Notes under the pieces: model-generated
What the model saw: the letters and a program-made list of their open reading frames with translations, nothing else
What the model was told of the DNA's origin: nothing
Databases searched by the model: none
From: Thysanoteuthis rhombus
Lineage: Eukaryota; Mollusca; Cephalopoda; Oegopsida; Thysanoteuthidae
Assembly: GCA_963457665.1 (NCBI GenBank)
Contig: OY735209.1
Coordinates: 57,314,019-57,378,018, forward strand
Direction of reading: 5' to 3'
DNA: 64,000 nt
Program-made: the position numbers and the translations under genes
Shown here: in pieces, positions 40,440-52,599 of the stretch
How the letters are laid out: each line of letters starts with the position of its first letter
Position numbering within the stretch: position 1 is the stretch's first letter

Positions 40440-41445
40440 TTCCCAACTTTATGGAGCGAAAGGGAAATCCTGAGCTTTAATGATCAGGCTATAAAAACAA
40501 ACCAGTAGATTTTCATTGGATTTAATAATTGATTGAATTTAACTTGAAAAATATTTTGAAAGGGAAGTAACTCAGAATATATTTCATTTTTATGGAAGAG
40601 TTGCTTCCCATTAGTCGAGAAACCCATGTTAACATCGTCTGGAAGGTAAAAACCAATAGGATATCTGAATAATTTTCTTTACATCGTATTTTTTTTCATT
40701 ACGACACTCTTGAATGATATAATCTTCGATCGTTCAAGTAAGCAGCGTGAACTGCAAATAAGGAAAGTTTGCTCCATGAAACTCGAAATTCATTACGTCT
40801 CCCATAGAAATTCTTGATACCACGAATTTGATACTTTTTTTGTTAAACTAAAATTCAACCAGGAAAATATTTAATTTGAAAAACCTGGCCGAATTATACA
40901 GAAATCAACTTTAATGAAGAAGTATTTTTTCCGTCTTTGTTAAGATATAAAGTATCATTGTTGATCAGATACATTTAGCAAGAAATGAGTTCACTATTAA
41001 CAAGTTATAAAAATAACCATTCCACTATCACCAGGAGTACAATTGGTAGCTATAAGTGAAACACTCCATTACTTGAAGCCAAGACTAATTCTCAATCAAA
41101 AGGGGTTCATTTTCAATTCTTGCAAAAACAGTGGGTCCACCATCACTGACCAATCGAAACTTTGCACTGAAAATTTTCATTTTTTAACAAATCAATTTTC
41201 ACTGTGTTAGGCTATGAAGCAAACCTGTAGATGTAACACATATTGGATTTAATGGTAAATTTAATTTAACTGGAAAAATATCTCGTGATGAATTATTCAA
41301 GGGAAATAACTCAGGATATATTCCATTTTTATGGGAGAGTTGTCTCCTATTAGTAGCAAAACTCATGTTAACATTGTTTGGAAAGTAAAGTCGACTAAAA
41401 GCACATTTGAATAATTTTCTTCACGTCATATTATAAAAAGCGGTA
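40440..41445 (+). repeat. Direct duplication (family G), about 720 bp apart
   Basis: 40488-40700 and 41208-41425 share 'ttggatttaatnnttnattt', 'gggaantaactcagnatatattncatttttatgg', 'gagttg', 'ccattagt' / 'ctattagt', 'catgttaacat' and 'gaataattttctt'. The order and spacing are kept. This may be a tandem duplication or two members of a dispersed family. Confidence 0.75.
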
Positions 41446-41449
41446 TCCT

Positions 41450-42300
41450 TAACGAATAGCTATCAGTCAGTTTTCACAAATGGCCCAAACAGTTAGTTGT
41501 CAACCACAAGCAATTGACTCCATTGCCCAGTGGTTACATCCAAGGTCATCAAGAAGAGATTGTATTGAAATTCTTTTTTTTATGGTGTCCCATTCTATTT
41601 GGATCTTAGACTATAACTCTTCAGAATAATAAGATTATCAAATTCATATGTGTATCTTTTAAATCAAGGGATTTATTTGCTTTTTGTGAAGATTCAGAAG
41701 CATCCCCAATGTCTAATCTTTGAGTTTTGGTAAATATTAAATTAGGGAGGGACTACTGATTTGGCCGAAAAGTCTGTTAAGTACTAAGCTGGGGCAAATG
41801 ATTTTCAATATTTTATTTTGATATTTTAAGTCTGTTATCAATCTCCCATATTATATAACACTGATTATTCTAAGGCAATGTCTCGATTTGATCACTATCA
41901 TCCTCAACTAGTCTTCTCAGAGTATGGTTCAGTGAGAGACTTTGAAAACCATATTTGATACATTTAATTAGGCACAGTACCTTATCCATTAACTACACAA
42001 ATCATTTTTTACATTTGAAATGCATTTTTAGTATTCTTAAAATAAAAATATGCCATGCTGACAATGTTGCTTTTTTTTCTTCCATCTTTAACATTAGAAT
42101 CAACAAATATATGTTAATTTAATTTTTAAAAATTTCTCTCTGATATTACAGCCATTGCATACAATCAAAAGCGATCTTTTTGATGAAGTTTGCTAAAACT
42201 AAATGCTCCTGATGTGATTTATTATCGTAGATGGAACATATGTTTTGGCCGACCACAATATTTTGTATTTGCATGTCAACACCAAATTTCACATTGTAAT
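41450..42300. other. No clear feature
   Basis: AT-rich. 'gatattacag' at about 42140 resembles a 3' splice site but no good donor follows. Confidence 0.4.
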
Positions 42301-42331
42301 GAAGATCTTTATTCATAGCAGAGAGTAGAAG

Positions 42332-42441
<110 letters not shown>

Positions 42442-42680
42442 AGCTAGAAGAAATAAGTTTAATGGTGGACTGATTTCAGTCATTGGAAGTGTTCCCATTT
42501 CAACTGTCAGTTCAAAAATGGAATATCAATGATAACTTTTTTTCACATTGGTCCCTCAATGGTATAAGAACCAAGCACGCTGACAACCAAAGGTATTTTA
42601 TTTTTCATTCACATCTCATTGACTAGTTAGTTCATCACCCTATCTTGTCAATTGATGTTCTTTTTTTATAAGTATTCTTA

Positions 42681-42683
<3 letters not shown>

Positions 42684-42729
<46 letters not shown>
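42684..42729. repeat. (TA)n microsatellite
   Basis: About 23 TA units. Confidence 0.97.
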
Positions 42730-42732
<3 letters not shown>

Positions 42733-43094
42733 ACTAGAAAATATATACAACAAATCATATATATTTTACAGTCTTTTCTTTAATTGAAGGGTGCTCAATA
42801 CTTTGGTCAACTTTTGTTCTGCTAGTTAAGTGCATTAAATAGACAGTGTAGTAAGGTTTATATTTTCTTTATACTTCGATTTTTAGATTCAAAATTGAGA
42901 CCACTAAGGGTTATTTCTAGTTTTTTTCCATTCATTATAATGATAGATGAAGGGAACCAGTTTCTTTTCAGTTGTGTGCTATCAAGTAACAAGTAAAAGG
43001 TTTTAACAGTAATTATGATTTCAAAGTTTTTTCCCGATTTATTTGTATCAGGGTAGATTTTTGTTTGTTCATTCTATCAAAGGTATCATTTGGT

Positions 43095-43485
43095 CATTTT
43101 ACATTTAATCAATGCTAACAAGGTCAAACTTTAAGAAAAAAAAAATCCCACTAGTCTTAAAAAGAGGGATCTACAGTCAATGCCCTCTTCTGATAGTCAC
43201 CTATGGAGCTGCAAACATGGAACCTAACCAAAAGATTGAACCTCAAACTGAGAACCATGCAACATGCACATGAGAGAATCAGGCTCAACATAACATGGAG
43301 GGATCACAAGATAGCACAGTATACTAGAGAAAAAACAGCAGACAACCAATGGACATCATGACTTACAACATGAGATGGCATGATGATCGAGACAAGTTCA
43401 GAAAGTATTGGCTCAGTGACATCCATGATAGAGAGGTCTGGCGAATCCTGGGGAAGGTCTATGTTCAACAATTGATGAGGATGAT
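43095..43485 (+). mobile_element. RTE-like LINE 3' end
   Basis: Words 'ctgatagtcacctatggagctg', 'aacatggaacctaacc', 'acatggagggatcacaagat' and 'gataagttcagaaagtattg'-like match the copies at 29405 and 58110. The middle (KLKWQWAGH part) is deleted here near 43340, and only a short 'gatgaggatgatgatt' tail remains. The 64-codon frame 43349-43543 includes DRDKFRKYWLSDIHDREVWR. Confidence 0.85.
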
Positions 43486-43577
43486 GATTCTGTTTTTAAT
43501 TCTTTGTTATTTTATAATTTCATTTTTTTTACAAATGTTCTAATTTTGTAATAACTTTTTGGATATTAAATGTTTTC

Positions 43578-43670
43578 TCAGAGAAGGGCATAGCACAGTG
43601 GCTAATGGGAAAAAGAAAGATTCAAATGTCACGCTCGAACTCAGGTTATGCAACAGCATTTAGGGATTCT
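43578..43670 (+). mobile_element. tRNA-derived SINE-like segment
   Basis: A-box-like CATAGCACAGTGGCTAA and B-box-like ACGCTCGAACTCAGG about 45 bp apart. The anticodon arm is not foldable with confidence. Confidence 0.5.
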
Positions 43671-43674
43671 GGTT

Positions 43675-44285
43675 GGATAGCCTGACAAAGATACAAGCTG
43701 AATTTTGATCTGGAATTTTCAATGTATAAAGTTCAATCTCTGTGAATAATGGAAGAATGTTAAGTTAAGTGCATTGACATCGAAATGATTTTGTTGAAAG
43801 ACAAACTAAACAATGAATAAATGCATTTTCCATCATTAAACTATGGACTTGTTAATGTACCTATGTACATATTATTTTCATCTTTGGCTTTCTACTATTG
43901 CTGGTTTTTTCTTATACTTATGATTGTGAAAGTTTGTAACTATGTTCACTTTCTCCCCCAAAATGGTGAGTTGCAGCCTGTACTAATGATTCAAGGTACC
44001 CCTAAAATGTACATGAGCGTACAAAAAAATCTGGGGTGATCAGAATATTTCGAGAGTTTTTGAGGGTCAGTTAGGGATTAATTCCATTCAATACATGACT
44101 ATAAAACCGAACTGGACCCCCAGTTTGTGTTTCCAGTGGGAAAACCTGTGATATCATATTAGAAGACTCATTCTTTTCACATTCATTCTTTGAAATAATT
44201 TTTTTTACATGACTCAATATTCTGACGGCACCATTTTTTTCCTAACTTTTCCTTACAAGTTAATAATCTTTCCAGAACACAAAAT
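43675..44285. other. No recognisable feature
   Basis: A 72-codon frame (43821-44039) is hydrophobic and without a motif. Confidence 0.4.
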
Positions 44286-44289
44286 TTTG

Positions 44290-45370
44290 TGTTGGGTAGA
44301 GGAGAACTTTTTCTTCTACTTTTAGAGGCAGAATTGAAGGGAAAGATTTTTCCCACTTTTAGGGGTAAAAATCAAGAGTTTTTTCCCTTTTTCAGGAGTA
44401 AAAATCAAGGCAGAACTTCGTTCACATCTAGGGGGTGAAATTCTTGGGCAAACTTTTGTTTCATTGTCAGGGGTGTTCATACATTGAACAAAGAAAAAAG
44501 AAACCATTAGTTTTATCAAGAATTAGATGTCGGGTCAATTGGCCAGTCTTCCTTAAGAAGAATTTTGACTCCCCTAGCCAACCAGGGTTCAGCTTGAAAG
44601 TATCTCTCTCTTCTTATTTGTTGACTTTTCAAACGAAGACACTGCTACAGAGTCAGAGGAATTTGAATTGTTTTATGGAAAATGGAGCATTCACATCTAC
44701 TCTCAGCTCCTGGCTGGTCAGGGAGTGTGTGCGTGTGTGTGTGGGATGGACTAGATATCAAATCAGCAATTGAAGCTAGTGGGGCGGAGGGGGTGACACA
44801 TGTCTGTTAAGGCAGTAGAAGTGAAGCCCATGTCAAACTTATTCAAATACTTTGTTGAAAGGAAATTCTGTTCAACGTTTTTCTACTTCTGTTCCATTTA
44901 AACTCCTTGTTTTTTCCCTCTCAAATCTCTATCTGGTTTTGGTTTTTGCATATCATTTTCATATTTATTTTTCAGAGGCTATTCTTGTGATTTCAATGAG
45001 CTGTTGAATTCATAAAAGCTTTGCCTCAAATTTTAGTGTAATAAAGGGAAAGCGTTTTCCACGGGGGGGGGGGGTAAACCACAGGGATCAAAATTGATGC
45101 AGAATTTTTTTTTTTTAGCTTTTAGGGGTCAAAATTAGGATGTGGGGACTTTTTTCCCCTTCAGTGGTCAAAATCAAGGGGAACTTTTTTCTCAACTTTT
45201 AGGGATCAAAATTCTTGGGAAGGGTCTTTCCTTACACTTTTAGGTGTCAAGATTGGGATGGAGAAATTATTTTCTTTCTCCTTTAGGTGTAAGAATTAAG
45301 AGGGAACTTTTCCCCACTTTTTTTTTTACATTTCTTTCTTTTTTACAGGTCTAAAACAAGGGGAATCAGA
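44290..45370 (+). repeat. Degenerate 40-45-bp tandem repeat (family H), in two blocks
   Basis: Blocks at 44290-44470 and 45040-45370 repeat the pattern 'acttttaggggtcaaaatcaa' followed by 'ggggaactttttccc'. About four units are seen in the first block and six in the second, with homopolymers of G (45065), T (45105, 45320) and C. The 570 bp between the blocks shows no units. G-rich and T-rich halves alternate. Confidence 0.7.
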
Positions 45371-45662
45371 GTTGTTTCATTTGCAGTTTTTCTCCCCACA
45401 GGCAATACTGGATACCATTGCTAGTATCTGATGAAAATATAAATGCTCTTATAGATATTCAAATGATAAGGGGAGACAAAAAGCACTAACTGTATGCAGT
45501 TCTTTATCCCTTATTTGTATTTTGGTTATTAAGGTACTCTCCTCTAATAATAATTCATGTATAATTCTTCTACAGTTGTTACATCAAGTCACCAACATAT
45601 AAGACTACTTATTAGAATGATTATCTTATAATCCATTTGCTTTTCTACATGACACTCAAGAC

Positions 45663-47734
45663 CAGTGGTTCTCAAACTTTTGGACTTCAGGGCACACTAC
45701 TGATCAAGTTGAAAAATCACGGACGCATTCCATATGGAAAATACTGAAGACAATGTTTTAAAAGTTCAAATATGAAAAAAAATATATAAAAAACTATTAT
45801 ATTCCATAATTCTTATGTATAACAAAAACATTTTTGTTCCCAAATGTGGGCAAAAATGGAGGGGTGCCATACTCAAATATATGCGGAAAACTTTTTTTAT
45901 ACGTTACTAAAATCAAGCCTATTTGATGAGAGGTGACAGATCCTTACCCCACTTCAATGAAAGGGTCACTGAACCAGTTGTTTTGTTCAACGTTTAGTTA
46001 TGGAATGTAATGACTCAATCTATTTATCAAAGGAAACATCTCCAGCCTTTCTTATACAAATCCGTATTACTTTGTGGAACGCTCTTATTTTTCAGTAGAT
46101 GAATGAATATCTTCATTAACACTTTTTGTACATCTGTTCAAGCTACTAAGGTGCAGAAATATGTCAGTCAAATATGCTAACATTGGAATACAAATTTTAT
46201 GGAAGCATTTTTGATTTACTCTCTCAAAAAAAGAAAGCAGCTCTTGTTGGAGTTCATATACATGGTAATGTATTTTTCCCTTGAAAACCATCTCACCCTG
46301 GTATGTAGAAGTGAACACCTGTGTGGTGAATTCATATCAATACAAAGCTACTTGAATGAATTAGATTCTACTGGTCTGGTTTTAATAAAATTCACCATTT
46401 TGATAACGTGATCGAAAATTTCCTTCAATTTATCTCCCCAATGTTTTTGCCATCAATGCCCTTCAATGCAAAAAAACAGAGTGATATAATAACATCCGGG
46501 TTTTGCTTTTTTACAAATGATTCAAGACCCTTAAAAGAAACTGCCATTGAGAGAACTCCATCAGTACGAATCCCAGACTTCCATGATGATTTCCGTGTTA
46601 CAAGGCAATTATTCAAAACGTGAAAAATACATTCTCCTTTTGAAGTGACATGCAGTTCTTTGTAACAAAGGAACTGATTTATCATTTGACCACCATCAAT
46701 AGAATGAATGAATGCCAATAGCTATGCTTTGTGGATGATATCTGTTGATTCATAAACCTGCAGATTTGAATGTTGAAGCTTTTCACAGCATACATTTTCC
46801 TTTATATTAGCAAACATTTCTAAAATCTGCCTGAGAATCATATCATTTGACAATGGGATTTTATTTTATTTTTATCATTGACTTCTTTCTTTCCTCTCCT
46901 AGCATTGTCTTCACTATCTTTCTGCACACAGGTAAAACTACCGATTTGGCTGAAATATGAGACTTCATTTTCAGTGCGATAGTTTGTGATATTTCATAAA
47001 AAGCAAGGAGAATTCATAGCATTTGAATCTGCTTCAGTTTTGGAATAATATTCATCAATTTTTATTTTATATGGTTATATACGTCTAAAATATGATATAG
47101 CCAAGCCATAGTGAAGGCTCTTTTTTACTGGAGCTATGTTTTTCTGTACCATTCCAAGAAACACAACCATTATGAGACATGACGAGATTATGATAATAAT
47201 CATGAAGAATATATCAAATTATACATATTGGACTAAATAAATAATTACTTTTAATGTTTAATTAGTTGCAATCAATCGTATTCCCCATCTGCATTAGTGT
47301 TTGAACATTTTGTGCATCCATAGTGGCTTTCTTTAATCATTATTTTTTTGTGCTCTCATAACCAAATATATTGGGTTTTTTTCAAAGAGAGGCAGAAAAT
47401 AGCCTTGGGCAGATGCAGAACTGCCAAATGTATTTCTGAATAGAGTGAACCTTAATTCATGAAGAAGTAAAATCAAAGCCCGAAATAGCCCATTTAATAG
47501 ATGTTAACACAATAAGTAGCCCAAACTAAATAGTCAATCAAAATGAGAAAACAAGCAGTTTCTACTACTAGATATGGCATTTTTGTTTACATCTTGAAGG
47601 GAAGATGTGTAATTCGTGAATTTTGTGTGGAATAATTGCATATTTGACGCTTACACACTATTTTATGTATGTATATTTTTTTTTACTTCTAGGTTACCTT
47701 GGGGCCCACCCAGCACACTGTTTGAGAACCATTG
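45663..47734 (-). mobile_element. hAT-type DNA transposon, decayed, with both TIRs
   Basis: Left end CAGTGGTTCTCAAACTTTTG; the right end, reverse-complemented, is CAATGGTTCTCAAACAGTGT. The first 14 positions differ at one place. Flanking octamers CTCAAGAC (45655) and CAGTAGAC (47735) agree at five of eight positions, a possible eroded target duplication. Length is about 2.1 kb with transposase remnants on the minus strand. Neighbour on the right is an R2-like LINE fragment that starts about 125 bp after the element. Confidence 0.88.
46085..46718 (-). pseudogene. hAT transposase remnant (ZBED5/FAM200-like)
   Basis: From 46718 down the minus strand reads HSIDGGQMINQFLCYKELHV, then SWKSGIRTDGVLSMAVSFKG and LESFVKKQNPDVIISLCFFA. 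This follows the C-x-D-G-A-x-x-M..G...L....P....HC pattern of hAT transposases of the ZBED5/FAM200/SCAND3 type. A shifted frame at about 46410-46320 gives HVIKMVNFIKTRPVES and CSLLHTRVRWFSREK, the typical KxVNFI..R.LNS and H..VRWLSRG motifs. YELQQELLSFFE closes the piece. Frameshifts and stops show it is inactive. The HCFLHR histidine and the C-terminal dimerisation part are damaged or missing. Confidence 0.85.
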
Positions 47735-47859
47735 CAGTAGACTAATTCTCATTGCACTCTAATTGTGCAAATGTTTATGTGTGTGATTCTTTCTCTCTTT
47801 GGTGATAGGATTAAGCATATAGTACTGCCATTATGTAGATATATATATATACATATATC

Positions 47860-49550
47860 CATGGAAAGAAGAGGACTATTACCAGAAGAACAGAGAGGAT
47901 GCAGGGAAGGAGCCAAGGGGGCAAATGATTTGCTCTTTATTGACCAGATGATCTTAAAAGAAGTAAGAAAAAGGAAGAACATTGCAATGGGATGGATAGA
48001 CTATAAAGAAACATACAATATGATTCCACACAGCTAGATATTTGAATGCCTCAGAATGTTCAAAATCAGTGAACTAGTGGTGAGATTCATAGCCAACTCT
48101 ATAGAAAAACTGGAAAGTAGACTTGACAGCTACAGGAGAAAATTTAGCAGAGGTAAGTATAAAAAAGGGGAATCTTTGAAGGGGTCTCTCTGTCTTCATT
48201 ACTGTTTGTTTTAACTATGATACCGCTCAATAGAATCCTGAAAAACAGCAAAGGATATCATTTCTCCAAAATGAAGGAAAAGTCATCCACCTAATGAACA
48301 TTATTTGCAAAGAACAGGAGAGAGCTTGAGACACTATTCAACAAAGTGAAGGAATGCAGTGATGACACATGGTAAAGCGCAAAGGAAGGCTTGGAACCGC
48401 AGAAAGAAGAGTATGTGCAAGCAAACAGTGAAGACATCATAAAGAGTTCCCAAAGCAGCGCAACGAACAATAAAAAAGTAGAAAACAATGGAGCAGCACA
48501 GCAAACAAGGAAAGAAAAATGGGAACAGAAGAAACTATACAGAGAATTTGAAAGTCAGATGCCAGATATGGCAGACAAGAGATCATGGACATGGCTATGA
48601 AGAGGGAACCTGAAGAGAGAAATAGAATCACTCATCATGGCAGCTCAAAACTAATGTATCAGAACAAACTATCTCAAAAATCAACAGAAACTGGACAAAC
48701 AGCAAGTGCCGCTTATGTAGGAAAAGGGATGAGACTGTGGATCACATAACTAGTGAATGTAGACAACTAACCCAGAAGGAGTATAAACAAAGACACATTT
48801 GAGTAGCAGCAGTGAAACACTGGAAACTGAGTAAACGAATGGGATTTAACCAAGCAGAAAAGTCCTGGAGAATGAAAACCACAAATTACTTTGGGACTTT
48901 TACATCCAAACTGACAACACCATCCAAGTGAGAAGACCGTACGTAGTAATCGTGGCCAAGAAGAGGAGAATCTACCAAATAATAGACATGGCTGTGCTTG
49001 CAGACCACAGAGTAAATAGGAAAGAGTGAAAAACTGGAAAAATACGAGGACATGGTAAGAAAACTGATGGTGTGGAACATGAGAGTCAGGGTAGTACCAG
49101 TAATAATAGGTGTACTCGAAACCGTATCAAAGACACTGAAGATAAAATTGGGGGAATTAGGGGTAAAAGGAAGGATTGAAACAGTGCAGACTACACACAT
49201 ACAAACAGTGGTGGAGGTGCAAACCACAGCACTGCTGTGATAGGTGAGGAAGAGATGAGAGGACAGCTGAAGACCTGAGGAAACTCACTGTCACTCAGCC
49301 TTCAGCAATAACCATCGGGCAACCAGTGTGAAACTGTAAACCACAGCACTGCTGTGGACTATGAGTGTGGAGAGGAGGGCTGGAGACTTGAGGAGACTTG
49401 CTGTCACTCAACAGGCACCACCCCTATTCAAAGCACTGTCCATGTAAATATTTTGTCTGTTATAAAACTATATACTGTTTCTTGTATGGCCTCCTGTATT
49501 GGTCCTGTATTCACCCCCCTTTAGAATATATGAAATGAAATGAAAAAAAT
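47860..49550 (+). mobile_element. R2-like non-LTR retrotransposon, 3' half
   Basis: GLLPEEQRGCREGAKGANDL at 47870-47930 is RT motif 2/B; AMGWIDYKETYNMIPHS at 47980-48036 holds the first catalytic Asp (DYKxAYDMVPHS pattern). The later F/YMDD box is lost: near 48290 the frame goes from HLMN directly into CKEQERA. At 48707-48790 CRLCRKRDETVDHITSEC is the Cys/His knuckle of R2/NeSL-type elements, followed by KVLENENHKLLWDFYIQTDN and RRPYVVIVAKK of the endonuclease region. At least five frameshifts or stops. The 3' UTR repeats 'aaaccacagcactgctgtg' at 49219 and 49338 and ends 'gaaatgaaatgaaaaaaatg'. Confidence 0.88.
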
Positions 49551-49554
49551 GCCT

Positions 49555-50825
49555 GTGCGCCTACAAAATTATAGCATCATTGCGTGCTAAAGTTTCAAGC
49601 CAAAACTCTGGGTGAAATGAATACTACTGGCCATCAAGAGGGAAAAAGAAGAAGTAGTAGTAATAATAATAAAAACTACATATATATCTATATATTGTGG
49701 GTGAAGAGTTATAGAGAAATATCTTTTAAATTCTTTGTCCTCCGTAATAAATAAACCTGGAAAAGAGACAGAAATGGATGCCAGTCTTAAGTATTTAATT
49801 GTGATACCAGAATAATCATAAGTACATATTTATGTATCAAAGTGCTATTGATAGATGTATAAAAAACATATTAATGAATTTCATAAATATAAAATTTAAT
49901 GTTTATCTTGTGCATGTTCAAAGACATAGATCATGATTTTGCACCTAGGAAGCTAAAATTTCAAATGGGGATATATCTTTTTACAGTGAAGGTCATAGGC
50001 TACGTGACTTTTTTTTGATAGTGTACATGAGTGGATCAAAATGCTTTTGCTTTTTAAAATCTTGCAAAATCTTTGCTTATTCTATCAAGAAAAATGTGAA
50101 GGAGACAACTCATTTCCTCAAAAACTTTTGTATAAAATTCTCACTCAAGACAAATGCAGAGTATATAACTTTTTTTCTATTTTTTCATCAAATTTTTACT
50201 TAAGGGGATAACTTTTTTTAAAGAACATTTTAGATTTTTGATGATTTTGCCCAAGAATATTTTGATAGATTTTAATGCTTTCATTTAATTTTTTGTTTTA
50301 ATATTTACTTGTTTGAAATATGATTTTAATATTTTCAAGTGTTTTTTTTATCATTATGATACCCTTGTATTTTTTTGTAAAAATCTCAAGATATTTTTAC
50401 TTCATCAAAACATTTAGATACTTAAATTACAAATTAAAATTTGGAGATTATGTTATTGTTACTGCAGATTTGCATGTTGGGTTGGTTAGTGGATGCATGT
50501 GCATAGTTGAATGCTTGTTACTGCAATATAATTGCATATTTTACAATGTTACCACAAATACTTGCATATTTTGAAATAAACATTTATTTGTTTATTTTTT
50601 TGAAGGTTATATAGAGTTGCCAATTGTTGGCTTAGGATGATTGCACAATATCCTACAAACTCGCTCTTGAAGCATTGGATCAGACATCGGGTAATATGAA
50701 AAAAGCAACGACATCATGGGCAATAACTGTCTGATAGCTGAGATGATTCAATGGTTAGTATTTGAAGATGAAAAGCCAGGATTTCAAGTACTGATTTTCA
50801 AGGTAAGCAATTTGAAGTGATGATA
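49555..50825. other. No recognisable feature
   Basis: AT-rich; frames of 62 and 84 codons (50015, 50320) are Phe/Ile-rich and without a motif. Confidence 0.4.
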
Positions 50826-50829
50826 AAAA

Positions 50830-51310
50830 TGACAATAATGAATACTCACCATCACAGTCAGTAATTGAACAAATGTAACATCAAATTTTGAAGTCGTGTA
50901 GAGAAATTCCATCAAAGAATAAATATGGTCAGAACAAATCATGTTTATGACATCACTGGCATTTTCCACAGGTAAACATCAAGAGTAGAATAAAAATACA
51001 TCTACAAATATCTAGATTCTAAAGAATGTATATGTTATTACTAAGTCCATTGAAATATGGCCCCCAAATTTTCCAAAATAAAAAACATTTTTTAGAAAGG
51101 GTTTAGGGGAGTACTGAGGCCAATTTCATTTTTCATATAGACAAAATGGTATGGCCAGGAGTACTTGAATAAACTAACAATCAAATAAACACCAATAAAA
51201 AAGGATAGAACCCTTTGCCATCTTTGATGGCTACAGTTGTTCATTGTATGGAAAAAAACTACTTTTTTTTGCGAGAATTTGGGGATTTCTATCAAGCATA
51301 TAATGCTCAT
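50830..51310 (+). repeat. Dispersed family E copy
   Basis: Second copy of the repeat at 36760-37200, same orientation. The 3' end 'ttcattgtatgg' parallels 'ttcattatggttg'. Confidence 0.8.
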
Positions 51311-51689
51311 AGTAACTCATGAAATATAATCTCTTAAGTGAGTCCCACTACTACATGGAAAGGCATGAAACCAATCCTCAACTGATTTCAACTCCACTGA
51401 CAGTCATCTTAATGAAATCTTGTCTCATGTCTTTCATACTGGAACATGAAAATGGTCAAGGCTAAGCATGTACTAGAGTAATCAGCATGCAGCCGATCTA
51501 CCATTATTTACGTTGGCAATAACAGTAAATAGTTGCTGAATCTATTGTCAATCATGACAAATAAAAGCTATTGATATCTATGCTTTTATATTCATGAATG
51601 CATAGACAAGCATTTATTTGAGTGTTGTTTAATGCATACCAATATACTTCTAAATATGTATGTGTATAATTTTAACAATCGCGCGTATC

Positions 51690-51726
51690 ATCAATAAATA
51701 AATATAATATAATATAATATAATATA
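51690..51726. repeat. (TAATA)n microsatellite
   Basis: AATAT pentamer, about six units. Confidence 0.9.
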
Positions 51727-51837
51727 CAAGTAGCAGGAACTCTGGGAGGGGCAAGGGTGAGGTTGAAGAACAGTGACACAAGTAGCAAGCTTTGAAGACA
51801 GAAATAACCACCATTAGTCATCAATGATAAGAGTTGA

Positions 51838-52165
51838 GAGAAAAGAAAGACGGAGTATAGGATATGAAGAGATGAAGAGAAAAAGAAAGAGAGAAAGGAA
51901 GAGAAAACAGAATAGAAAGACAGAGGGAGTGATAGAAAAAAGAGAAGCAAAACAACAATAGAGAGGAAGAGGGAATGAGTGAAAGAAAGTGAATGACAGA
52001 AGGAAAGAGAGAGATGAAAAGAAATTTGAGAAACAGAGACAGAAAAGAAAATCAGACAGATAGGAACATAGAGTGACAAAGAGAAGGAAAAAAACTCTAG
52101 AGAAAGAAAGATGTACTGAAAGAAAGAAATAAGGGGAGAAAGAGAGAGGAAAAATGACAGAATGC
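51838..52165. repeat. Polypurine tract, about 330 bp
   Basis: Almost all A and G on the plus strand, in irregular GAAAGA, GAGAGA and AGGAAG words, with few pyrimidines. The minus strand is thereby open for 174 and 117 codons (Ser/Phe/Leu-rich). These frames are a composition effect. Such tracts can form triplex DNA and are common slippage products. Confidence 0.93.
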
Positions 52166-52184
52166 AAAACAAAAAGATACAGGT

Positions 52185-52595
52185 CTGCTTATTCACTCAA
52201 TAAAAACTGTCTCAGGACCAGCGTGCTATGTTGGGGATAATCAATTGAAATATTTGAAAAAGGGCTGATCAATGAGTTCGTTTCTTCTCTTGCCATTTAT
52301 TGGGCAGTGATAACTAAAAGAATCAGAATTTACAATAACCAAGTGTGAATGCAGCTGGACACAAAAAAAGGGATAAATTTGGCATTAACTTACATTACAA
52401 ATTCAACTGGACACTAAAACCCTATTTAGAGGAGGAATTTAGAAAAAAGACATAATAAGAAGTAAATGCTCCAATTTCCAGTTCTCTTAATCCAAGCATG
52501 TGACCTGTGCATGTAATATATTCATGGCCAACCAGCAAGATCGACTTGAAAACTAAAATCAATGTCGACAGATCTGGTTGACGGTTTTGAATTGA
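52185..52595 (+). repeat. Dispersed family A copy
   Basis: 'tattcactcaataaaaactg', 'gttggggataatcaattgaa', 'ggcagtgataactaaaagaa', 'ggccaaccagcaagatcgac' and 'acagatctggttgacggttt' cover the whole length of the family. Confidence 0.8.
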
Positions 52596-52599
52596 GAGA

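Noticed and set aside
42120-42190. Possible exon after 'gatattacag'
   Set aside because: No convincing donor site (only a weak gtttgc) and only about 36 bases open.
51672-52196. 174- and 117-codon minus-strand frames
   Set aside because: Produced by the polypurine tract; low-complexity Ser/Phe/Leu composition.
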